Assembly: GCA_947177115.1 (NCBI GenBank)
Contig: CAMWTG010000130.1
Coordinates: forward strand, 1-7,666
Direction: 5' to 3'
Length of the DNA stretch: 7,666 nucleotides
Origin: an uncultured Clostridia bacterium
Lineage (GTDB): Bacteria > Bacillota > Clostridia > Oscillospirales > Oscillospiraceae
In this document: positions 1 to 5,531 of the stretch, in pieces
Layout: each line of letters begins with the position of its first letter
Position numbering within the stretch: the stretch's first letter is position 1
Notes under the pieces: generated by a model
What the model saw: the letters and a program-made list of their open reading frames with translations, nothing else
What the model was told of the DNA's origin: nothing
Database searches by the model: none
Translations under genes and position numbers: made by a program

Positions 1-1
1 C

Positions 2-1006
2 CTGATGGGCCACAGCGGCGGCGCTACCCTGATGACCGCCTATCAGGCCATTGCAGAAAATGGCGCCCAGATTTTCCAGGGGCCGGAGGTGATCCTGCCC
101 TATCCAGACAGCTCCCCGCTGCCCCCCGCCGACGGCCTCATGCTGCTGGACGCCAACTGGGGCAACGCCGCCATGCAGCTGTTCAGTCTGGACCCCGCCG
201 TGGTGTCTGAGGAGGACGGGATGCACCTTGACCCGGTATACAACCTCTTTGAGGAGGCCAACGGGTTCAGGAAGGAGGGCTCCGCCTTCCCCGATGAGTT
301 CATCCATCGTTTCCAGAAAAAGCAGGGCGAACGCAACAATCAGATCCTGGCCTTCGCCCTGGACCGCTGGGAGAAGATCAAAAGGGGCGAGGGCCGCTAC
401 AGCGATGATGAGCCCCTGGTGATCCCCGGCGCAAACCAAGTCTTCTTCAACAACAAGCTCTACGCCCAGGATATCCGCCTGATGTCCCACACCCGGGAAC
501 CCCGGGAGCTGGTCCATCCGGACGGCTCTTCCACGATGGAGATCGTCCGCTCCGTCCGGCATCCGGAGAACCCGAAGTCCATGACCCACACCATGATGGA
601 CGGTGCGCGGATCATGACGGTCTATAACTACCTGACCTCTTACGCCGTGCGTACGCTGGACGACTACGGCTACGGCGAGGACGCCGTATGGGGCGTGGAC
701 TGGGATTCCACCTACTGCTGCCCGGTGGGCAACGTCAAGCATATCAAGGCCCCCTGCCTGTTTATGGGTATGACGGCCGGGTGGGAGTTCCTGGCGGCGG
801 AGACCATCTACGAGATGTCCGCCAGCAAGGACAAGACCATTGCCTTCGTAGAGGGCGCAAATCACAAGTTCATGACCGCCCGCAGCTGCGAAAAATTCCC
901 CGGCCAGTTCGGCGATACCCTGGAGACCCTGCACACCTATGTAGCCAAGTGGCTGTCGGCAGGACGTTTTGACGCTGCCAGGCCGTCATCATCCATTCCA
1001 TCCTGA
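2..1006 (+). CDS. Alpha/beta hydrolase, C-terminal part (5' end outside window)
   Basis: The reading frame is open from the first bases of the window, and the first visible residues are L-M-G-H-S-G-G-A, a classic nucleophile elbow (G-x-S-x-G, Ser codon at about 14-16). The strand and lid that normally precede it lie upstream, so the ATG at 5 is an internal Met and not the start. About 334 residues remain. Near the end, a hydrophobic strand (CLFMGMTAGWEF) is followed by EGANHKF, whose His is the likely catalytic base; the catalytic acid cannot be assigned with confidence. The middle (roughly residues 75-230) is a long insertion or cap rich in charged and aromatic residues. No membrane segment is seen in the visible part. 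The fold is well supported, but the substrate (ester, amide or other) cannot be read from the sequence. It is followed by a strong hairpin, so it is probably the last gene of its transcript. Confidence 0.85.
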   Translation: MMGHSGGATLMTAYQAIAENGAQIFQGPEVILPYPDSSPLPPADGLMLLDANWGNAAMQLFSLDPAVVSEEDGMHLDPVYNLFEEANGFRKEGSAFPDEFIHRFQKKQGERNNQILAFALDRWEKIKRGEGRYSDDEPLVIPGANQVFFNNKLYAQDIRLMSHTREPRELVHPDGSSTMEIVRSVRHPENPKSMTHTMMDGARIMTVYNYLTSYAVRTLDDYGYGEDAVWGVDWDSTYCCPVGNVKHIKAPCLFMGMTAGWEFLAAETIYEMSASKDKTIAFVEGANHKFMTARSCEKFPGQFGDTLETLHTYVAKWLSAGRFDAARPSSSIPS

Positions 1007-1062
1007 AGCGCCGGGCGTGCGCCCTCCCCCCCCGATTGGGCGCCTGGTTGGTTGATATAACA

Positions 1063-1105
1063 GAACAGAGGCGGCGAAACGTTCGCCGCCTCTGTTCCGT
1101 TTGCT
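1063..1105 (+). terminator. Strong hairpin, probable terminator of the alpha/beta hydrolase gene
   Basis: A perfect 16-bp inverted repeat (arms 1063-1078 and 1082-1097, 3-nt loop ACG) begins 57 nt after the hydrolase stop. It is followed by CGTTTGCT, a weak T-tract. The very stable stem and its position between two genes with separate signals fit a Rho-independent terminator, although the short U-run makes it non-ideal. Confidence 0.65.
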
Positions 1106-1185
1106 CCAAATAGCCGTGCTATTATTTCCCACCTTTCTGTTCGGAAGTGATGCTCAGCGAAAGCGGAGAAGATTTGTTTGGTACC

Positions 1186-1214
1186 TTGACGATTCGCCCG
1201 CTGTATGATATGCT
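1186..1214 (+). promoter_or_regulatory. Sigma70-like promoter for the MarR-family gene
   Basis: TTGACG (1186-1191) and TATGCT (1209-1214) are separated by exactly 17 nt, and a TGA directly before the -10 gives an extended -10 (TGnTATGCT). The predicted start of transcription is near 1221, leaving a leader of about 40 nt before the ATG at 1262. Half-sites TGATAT (1206-1211) and ATATCA (1239-1244) flank the predicted start and could be operator halves for autoregulation; that part is speculative. Confidence 0.6.
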
Positions 1215-1261
1215 GGACAAAACGCATTTCACCGCACAATATCAGGCAAGGGGTGTTTTTT

Positions 1262-1768
1262 ATGAACAGTCACAATGGCTTTGCCGGGCACGGGCATGGT
1301 CACGGGCATCATGGCCGCCACAGCGGCAGCTGGGACGATCTGGCGGAATCTTTGGAGCATTGCGGCCGCCTGCTTTCCCATTGCATTGGAAAAAGCCGGG
1401 GACAAGGGCGGATCCTTCGCATTCTCTGCGAACAAGGCCAGATGAACCAGAAGGAACTCCAAGAGATTCTGCGCATTCAGACCGGGTCTATGAGTGAGAT
1501 CGCAGCCAAGCTGGAGAACAAAGGACTGATCCTTCGGGTCCGGGATGGCACGGACAAACGGAAGGTCCTGCTGTCTATCACGGATGAGGGCCGGGAATGG
1601 GTGGCGCAGAGAGACGATGCCGCGATCCGCCGGCAGCGGGCGGAACTCTTTTCCAGCCTGACCGCGGAGGAGCAGGACACGCTGCAGACCTTGCTGGACA
1701 AGCTGTCTGAAGATTGGACACAGCGGCTGGAGCGCGAACGGCCGGGGAGCGGCAATAAGACAACATGA
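1262..1768 (+). CDS. MarR-family winged-helix regulator with His-rich N-terminus
   Basis: This is a 168-residue cytosolic DNA-binding regulator. The start at 1262 is chosen because AAGGGG lies 8 nt upstream; the frame extends to 1205, but that start would overlap the promoter. Residues 4-20 are Gly/His-rich with seven His (H4, H10, H12, H14, H16, H17, H20), a plausible metal-binding tail. Residues about 46-90 form the helix-turn-helix core, with the recognition region near 72-88 (QTGSMSEIAAKLENKGL). The wing at 92-110 (RVRDGTDKRKVLLSITDEG) is the MarR signature with the D-x-R pair. Residues 120-160 are a charged helical region suited to dimerisation. MarR proteins usually repress transport or stress genes and often themselves. 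Here no gene follows in the same direction; the next gene, the Mn2+ exporter mntP, is convergent. A metal-sensing role is an inference from the His tail and this neighbour, and the tail could also serve nickel or other metal storage. Confidence 0.88.
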   Translation: MNSHNGFAGHGHGHGHHGRHSGSWDDLAESLEHCGRLLSHCIGKSRGQGRILRILCEQGQMNQKELQEILRIQTGSMSEIAAKLENKGLILRVRDGTDKRKVLLSITDEGREWVAQRDDAAIRRQRAELFSSLTAEEQDTLQTLLDKLSEDWTQRLERERPGSGNKTT

Positions 1769-1873
1769 CAGCCTGCGGTTTTTCGCGTGATGCTTTGAGC
1801 TCCCCGTATGCCGCCCCTCTTCCGGTTTTCAGAGCCCGCTTTACATTGCAGCCTGCGCGGGTAGATACGGAGC

Positions 1874-2428
1874 TTATATAGATTCCAGTAAGATTTTCAG
1901 TCCGATAAGGCACAGGATGATCCCGCCCGCCAGAGTGGCTTTATCCTTATATCTGCTGCCAAACCGGCAGCCCAGCCATACTCCCGCCAGAGAAAGCGCA
2001 AAGGTAGTGCAGCCGATCAGCCCTACCGCCGGCAGAATCTGAACCTGTAAAAAAGCGAAGGTGATCCCTACCGCCATGGCATCGATGCTGGTGGCTATGG
2101 AGAGCATCAGCATTTCCTTAAGGGAAAACTCTGTTTGGCCGCGCGAAACCTCTTCTTCATGGAAGGTGTCCCAAATCATCTTGCCGCCGATGAAGCACAG
2201 CAGGATAAAGGCGATCCAGTGGTCAACGCTGGTGATATACCGCTCGAACTGCTGGCCTAAGACCCAGCCCGCCAGAGGCATCAGGGCCTGGAACCCTCCA
2301 AAAAACAGCGCGATCACCGCCGCCTGTCCCCAGCGAATTTTCGGCATAGCCAGCCCTTTGCACACAGCCACCGCAAAAGCATCCATACTCAGGCCCACAC
2401 CGATCAGAAAAAGCTCTGCAAATCCCAT
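1874..2428 (-). CDS. mntP: Manganese efflux pump MntP
   Basis: This 184-residue inner-membrane protein exports Mn2+ and protects against manganese excess. The length matches the family (about 185-190). It has six hydrophobic segments arranged as two related halves, each opening with an acidic membrane motif: SMDAFAVAVCKG (residues 14-25, D16) and SIDAMAVGITFAF (114-126, D116). The conserved FFGGFQALMPLAGW lies at 42-55, and a soluble linker (about 88-104) separates the halves. The start at 2428 is set by AAAGGAG 8 nt upstream and by the usual family N-terminus; longer in-frame starts at 2464 and 2557 fall in the leader, the latter inside the riboswitch. The gene stands alone, convergent to the MarR-type gene with about 105 nt between the stops. 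Its leader holds a promoter, an Mn2+ aptamer and a terminator, so expression is expected to rise with intracellular Mn2+. Confidence 0.95.
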   Translation of the reverse strand: MGFAELFLIGVGLSMDAFAVAVCKGLAMPKIRWGQAAVIALFFGGFQALMPLAGWVLGQQFERYITSVDHWIAFILLCFIGGKMIWDTFHEEEVSRGQTEFSLKEMLMLSIATSIDAMAVGITFAFLQVQILPAVGLIGCTTFALSLAGVWLGCRFGSRYKDKATLAGGIILCLIGLKILLESI

Positions 2429-2493
2429 GTCGTTTTCTCCTTTACTGTATGATTTTCCAACCATTTCCTGTTTCCTTCTCCCCTTGCGGACGG

Positions 2494-2524
2494 AAAAGAA
2501 AAAACCAGACGCCGCTGCGTCTGG
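2494..2524 (-). terminator. Intrinsic terminator in the mntP leader (riboswitch expression platform)
   Basis: On the minus strand CCAGACGC (2524-2517), loop AGCG, GCGTCTGG (2512-2505) form a perfect 8-bp stem followed directly by T6-C-T4. This is a canonical intrinsic terminator, sitting between the Mn2+ aptamer and the mntP ribosome binding site and not after a gene, as expected of a riboswitch expression platform. Confidence 0.88.
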
Positions 2525-2554
2525 ACAAAATACCCATGCACAGCAAACGCCATA

Positions 2555-2644
2555 CATGAGTCTCGTTTATTAAGGCAGGCCAGGCCTCTTGGGCCAGCAT
2601 GTTGACCTGCCGCGGAGAAAAAGCTCCGCCACTACTCCCTCATG
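2555..2644 (-). ncRNA. yybP-ykoY manganese riboswitch aptamer upstream of mntP
   Basis: Read on the minus strand, the conserved elements of the yybP-ykoY class occur in order. P1 5' strand CATGA (2644-2640) is followed by the L1 loop GGGAGTAG, then P2 GCGGAG/CTCCGC (2629-2624 with 2617-2612). A P3 stem GGCAGG/CCTGCC (2611-2606 with 2579-2574) encloses the conserved L3 TCAACAT and an inner GGCC/GGCC helix. Last comes GAGAC and the P1 3' strand TCATG (2559-2555). In this class the L1 and L3 loops dock and bind Mn2+ and Mg2+. The position between a consensus promoter and mntP, the most typical target, supports the call strongly. The L1 loop begins AGGGAG where GGGGAG is commoner, a minor deviation. 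Confidence 0.92.
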
Positions 2645-2654
2645 AAGTATACTA

Positions 2655-2683
2655 TTTGTACCACAAACAGAAGAATTTGTCAA
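2655..2683 (-). promoter_or_regulatory. Sigma70-type promoter of the mntP riboswitch transcript
   Basis: On the minus strand a perfect -35 TTGACA (2683-2678) and -10 TACAAA (2660-2655) are separated by 17 nt. Transcription would start near 2648, a few bases before the 5' strand of the riboswitch P1 helix, which is the arrangement expected for a leader whose first structure is the aptamer. Confidence 0.78.
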
Positions 2684-2691
2684 GCCAGGAT

Positions 2692-2716
2692 GAGCGGCAG
2701 GAATCCCCTGCCGCTC
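2692..2716 (-). terminator. Hairpin at the 3' end of the glycoside hydrolase cluster
   Basis: A perfect 10-bp inverted repeat (arms 2692-2701 and 2707-2716, 5-nt loop) starts 12 nt after the GH27 stop codon. On the minus strand it is not followed by a U-run, whereas on the plus strand CTCCTTTTG follows. It may stop or stabilise the end of the GH transcript. It lies 8 nt upstream of the mntP -35 box and so also insulates the two units. Confidence 0.5.
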
Positions 2717-2728
2717 TCCTTTTGATGT

Positions 2729-4036
2729 CTAACCCGCGATCCGAAGCAGCTTACACCCGTGGGGAGCCGTCCGGACCTGCAGCACGCCATTTTCCCAGCG
2801 CGCCTCCTCCCCGGTCCACAGCTCCCGGGCGGAGCCGCTTTCCGCATGGACTCCCAGCTTCTCCAGTTCCACGGCAACCTCCCGCTCCTCGCCGGACAGG
2901 TTGAAGACCGCCGCGCACACTGAGCCGTCCGCCGGATCCACAGAGACCCATACGGCCTGTTCCCCATCCCGGCATACCTGCCGCCGCTTCCGCTCCGGAT
3001 CCAGCAGCGCCAGCACCTCCCGGTTGGTCAGCAGGGACAGGGTCCACTCATCCAGCTTCGTCAGCTCCGCTCCCAGCATCAGCGGCGAGCCGAAGATGCA
3101 CCACAGCGTCATCATGGTCCGCTGCTCCTCCGCCGTGAACCGGCAGGCCCATTCCCCCTGGAAACCGCCTCCCAGCCGCCCTAAGGGCAGCATGTCGCAG
3201 TCCGGCCAGCACCCGGCCTTCACATGGTCCTGCCACAGCTCGCAGCGGGCGAACATGGCCTCCAGATGCCTCCACTCGTCCCAGAAATCATCGGTGATCC
3301 GCCACATGTTGGCATGGGTCTGATAATGCCACGCCTGCTCGATCAGCGCGGGCCCCGGAGACAGGGACAGGACTATGGGCCTCCCCTGCCGCTCAATGGC
3401 CCGGGCAAGCATCTCGATCTCATGCCGCCCCGCGTAGGCCCCCGCGCCCGTCTCGTTCCAGTTGTTGGTATTGCAGATGTCGTCACACTTGATAAAGTCC
3501 ACACCCCAGGAGGCGTACAGCTCGATAATGGAATCATAGTACGCCTGCCCCGCCTGGCAGTCCCGCAATCCGTACATATCCGGATTCCACCGGCAGATGG
3601 AGGAGGGATCTGCCGCCAGATCCGCCGTGACCCCGGTGCCCAGGATGGCCCCGTGCCGGTGGGCGGCGGCTCTGGGGATGCCCCGCATGATGTGGATGCC
3701 GAATTTCAGCCCCAGGCCATGGATATAGTCCGCCAGCGGTCTGAAGCCCTTCCCTCCCGCAGAGGAGGGGAACCGCTCCGGATCCGGCAGCAGCCGGGAA
3801 AACACATCCATCTCCACCCCGCCAAAGGGGATATACTGGAACGTATCCCGCATGGAACCCGCCTTGTGGGCGTACCACTGGATATCAATGACCACATACT
3901 CCCAACCGAAGGGCTTCAGCTTCTCCGCCAGCACGGCGGCATTGGCTTTGACCTGCTCCTCGGTGACGGTGGTGCTGTAATAGTCATAGCTGTTCCACCC
4001 CATGGGCGGCGTCCTGGCAAAATCGTTTTTGTTCAT
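2729..4036 (-). CDS. GH27-type alpha-galactosidase / beta-L-arabinopyranosidase-like glycosidase
   Basis: This 435-residue protein has no signal peptide and is likely cytosolic. It has the GH27 clan-D layout: N-terminal PPMGWNSYDYY (10-20), the strand YVVIDIQWY (47-55), the nucleophile motif FIKCDD (181-186, nucleophile probably D185), and WRITDD (245-250), where D250, four after R246, matches the acid/base spacing. WPDCDMLPLG (277-286) and FGSPLMLGAEL (315-325) follow. From about 345 the C-terminus is a beta-sandwich-like domain. The strand KFGIHIMRGIPR (111-122) differs from the usual G-I/L-Y-x-D-x-G of classical alpha-galactosidases, so the substrate may be unusual. Candidates are alpha-galactose, beta-L-arabinopyranose or alpha-GalNAc ends; the arabinan-type neighbours favour the first two. 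The ATG overlaps the upstream TGA as TGATG, with GGAG 8 nt before it, implying translational coupling to the GH93-like gene. Confidence 0.85.
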   Translation of the reverse strand: MNKNDFARTPPMGWNSYDYYSTTVTEEQVKANAAVLAEKLKPFGWEYVVIDIQWYAHKAGSMRDTFQYIPFGGVEMDVFSRLLPDPERFPSSAGGKGFRPLADYIHGLGLKFGIHIMRGIPRAAAHRHGAILGTGVTADLAADPSSICRWNPDMYGLRDCQAGQAYYDSIIELYASWGVDFIKCDDICNTNNWNETGAGAYAGRHEIEMLARAIERQGRPIVLSLSPGPALIEQAWHYQTHANMWRITDDFWDEWRHLEAMFARCELWQDHVKAGCWPDCDMLPLGRLGGGFQGEWACRFTAEEQRTMMTLWCIFGSPLMLGAELTKLDEWTLSLLTNREVLALLDPERKRRQVCRDGEQAVWVSVDPADGSVCAAVFNLSGEEREVAVELEKLGVHAESGSARELWTGEEARWENGVLQVRTAPHGCKLLRIAG

Positions 4037-5205
4037 CACACCGTCTCCAAGTCCCCAATGCCATAAGAGATCTGCAGCAGCACCGGGTCGCACTGCGTAG
4101 GCGCCAGCTGCAGCAGCCTGCTCCCATCCTCGATGGTACACATGCCCATGCTCCACCCCGCCTGGTGGATCCTGGCGTCATAGCTCACCAGCATATGGAC
4201 CTTCTCCCAGGGCCCCTCCCCCAGGTTGTAGTTCACCAGGAAGTCCCCGGGGTCCCGCAGGCCCAGCTCGCCGCTGTCCCGCTTGCCGGAGACGATAACG
4301 GTCCCGTTCTCGCCCCCCTGGGGCACCCACAGGCAGTAGGGCATATTCCCCAGATACATCCCATCGGCCGCCTCGATCCGCTTTCCCCAGTACGCGGGAT
4401 CTCCCCAGTCCACGCCATCATCGGAGAACCGGCAGTACACATCGCAGGTGGGGGTCTCCCCCTGGGGCGTCTGGGCGGCGAAGCACACGATCTCATAGCA
4501 CATGAAGTACCGCCCGTTGGGCAGCCGGGTCACGATGGCCATGCCCGGCCTCTGCTCCCCATCGGGGATGGCGCAGACCATCTTCTGCTCCCCCCAGCTC
4601 TTCCCGCCGTCCGTGGATACCGCCAGCGCCAGGGTCTGATTGAACCGCCTGTCCGTATGGGGCCGCTCATCGGTGTACACCACCGTCAGATCCCCCTCCG
4701 CGTTCAGGTACAGGAACGGCTCCCAAACCGGCCCCAGGGCCTCCCAGTTCCGCTCGATGGGCGGTCCCCCGGCGCAGATGGAGGACCGGCACTCCCAGCT
4801 CTTCCCGTGGTCCCGGCTGACGAACAGCAGCAGCTCGGTGGTCTCAAAGCTCAGCGGGATGGAATTCCCCGTCAGCAGCAGCGTCCCCGCCGGCAGATCC
4901 GCAACATCCCTGTCCAGCTCCAGCAGCATGGGCTGGAACCGCATCCCGTGGCCGTTTTTGGTATCCTCCACCTGGCTGTAGAATTCCCAGGTCCTGCCGT
5001 GGTCCCGGCTGGCGTAAATGGGAAACACCGGCGGCTCCTGGAGGGTGTAGTGGTCAAAAACGGCCAGCACCAGGCCGTTCAGCTCCCCCGCGTGGTGAAG
5101 CTCCACCGGCCGGGGATACAGCACCCCGCCGCCGTTGGAGTAGATCTCCTCCCGCCTGGGGCTGTAGACCACGCCCGCATATTCCTTTTTCAGCTTCAGC
5201 GCCAT
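4036..5205 (-). CDS. GH93-like exo-alpha-1,5-L-arabinanase / BNR-repeat sialidase-fold protein
   Basis: This 389-residue protein has no signal peptide. Four Asp-box (BNR) repeats are visible: SRDHGRTW (66-73), SRDHGKSW (130-137), STDGGKSW (197-204) and SDDGVDW (261-267), marking a six-bladed beta-propeller of the sialidase fold. Two acidic sites, VWEPFLY (E162) and FMCYEIV (E238), match the spacing and context of the two catalytic glutamates known in GH93 exo-arabinanases, which release arabinobiose from arabinan ends. Pairing with a GH51 arabinofuranosidase supports that reading. It lacks an obvious sialidase FRIP motif, so a true sialidase is less likely. The ATG at 5205 is chosen because GAGGAG lies 7 nt upstream; a longer frame to 5229 would start with TTG and lose that site. 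It is 80 nt downstream of the DUF6171-like gene, with a hairpin between, and overlaps the GH27 start by one base. Confidence 0.78.
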   Translation of the reverse strand: MALKLKKEYAGVVYSPRREEIYSNGGGVLYPRPVELHHAGELNGLVLAVFDHYTLQEPPVFPIYASRDHGRTWEFYSQVEDTKNGHGMRFQPMLLELDRDVADLPAGTLLLTGNSIPLSFETTELLLFVSRDHGKSWECRSSICAGGPPIERNWEALGPVWEPFLYLNAEGDLTVVYTDERPHTDRRFNQTLALAVSTDGGKSWGEQKMVCAIPDGEQRPGMAIVTRLPNGRYFMCYEIVCFAAQTPQGETPTCDVYCRFSDDGVDWGDPAYWGKRIEAADGMYLGNMPYCLWVPQGGENGTVIVSGKRDSGELGLRDPGDFLVNYNLGEGPWEKVHMLVSYDARIHQAGWSMGMCTIEDGSRLLQLAPTQCDPVLLQISYGIGDLETV

Positions 5206-5227
5206 AACAAAACTCCTCACTTTCTCC

Positions 5228-5273
5228 AAAAGGGCCCCGCACAGATCCCGGAACTGAATCGATGCGGAGCCCT
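5228..5273 (-). promoter_or_regulatory. Intercistronic hairpin, possible attenuator or processing site
   Basis: Between the DUF6171-like and GH93-like genes the minus strand carries AGGGCTCCGCA (5273-5263) and TGCGGGGCCCT (5241-5231), an 11-bp stem with one G-U pair and a loop of about 21 nt, followed by TTTT. It resembles a weak terminator inside the cluster and could lower expression of the two downstream genes or be an RNA processing point. No new promoter was seen after it. Confidence 0.45.
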
Positions 5274-5285
5274 CCTTCTGTCATA

Positions 5286-5531
5286 TTACCATTTCTTGTA
5301 GGGGCACCGCCCCCGCCTGGAGGCCGCCCGCAGCTCCACATAGCAGCCGCAGGCTGTACACGTCCCCGCCTCCAGAAAATCGCAGGCTTTGCACGCCGCC
5401 AGCCGCCTGGCGTAGACATCCTCGGGCGTGCGCTCCCGCTGGGGCGTGCGCTGGATGTGGTCCTTCAGAGTCCGGATATACGCCGCCTCATCAAACTCCT
5501 CCAGCAGGCACCTCCGGCACCGGCGCTCCAT
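5286..5531 (-). CDS. Small cysteine-rich DUF6171-like protein
   Basis: This 81-residue protein has eight cysteines: CRRC near the N-terminus (C5, C8), CKAC (C47, C50), CTACGC (C58, C61, C63) and a last C76 in RCPYKKW. The core C-K-A-C-x7-C-x2-C-G-C-Y-V-E-L-R-A-A closely resembles the DUF6171 family of Firmicutes, whose function is unknown. The spacing suggests a zinc ribbon or another bound metal centre. The middle (10-45) is charged and probably helical, and there is no signal or membrane segment. The ATG overlaps the GH51 stop (TGATG) without a strong Shine-Dalgarno of its own, so translation is probably coupled to GH51. Its placement inside a carbohydrate cluster suggests co-expression but does not show a role in sugar use. 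The family name is from recall of the motif. Confidence 0.8.
   Translation of the reverse strand: MERRCRRCLLEEFDEAAYIRTLKDHIQRTPQRERTPEDVYARRLAACKACDFLEAGTCTACGCYVELRAASRRGRCPYKKW

Noticed and set aside
1769..1873. Possible terminator between the convergent MarR and mntP genes (AGCTCC..CGTAT near 1798-1809 against ATACGGAGCT at 1865-1874).
   Set aside because: The arms are about 55 nt apart, carry a bulge, and lack a clear T-tract on either strand, so I do not call a terminator here.
1874..2557. A 227-residue version of MntP starting at 2557.
   Set aside because: That start lies in the P1 strand of the riboswitch and upstream of the terminator; the extra 43 residues are not MntP-like, and AAAGGAG places the start at 2428.
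2729..4156. A 475-residue version of the GH27 protein starting at 4156.
   Set aside because: The extra 40 residues overlap the end of the GH93-like gene and are low-complexity; the start at 4036 has a GGAG site and directly precedes the PPMGWNSY motif.
3224..5301. Long plus-strand open frames of 280 and 378 codons opposite GH27 and the GH93-like gene.
   Set aside because: They are rich in Pro, Gly, His, Gln and Arg without recognisable motifs, lie entirely antisense to well supported genes, and are expected from GC-rich third positions.
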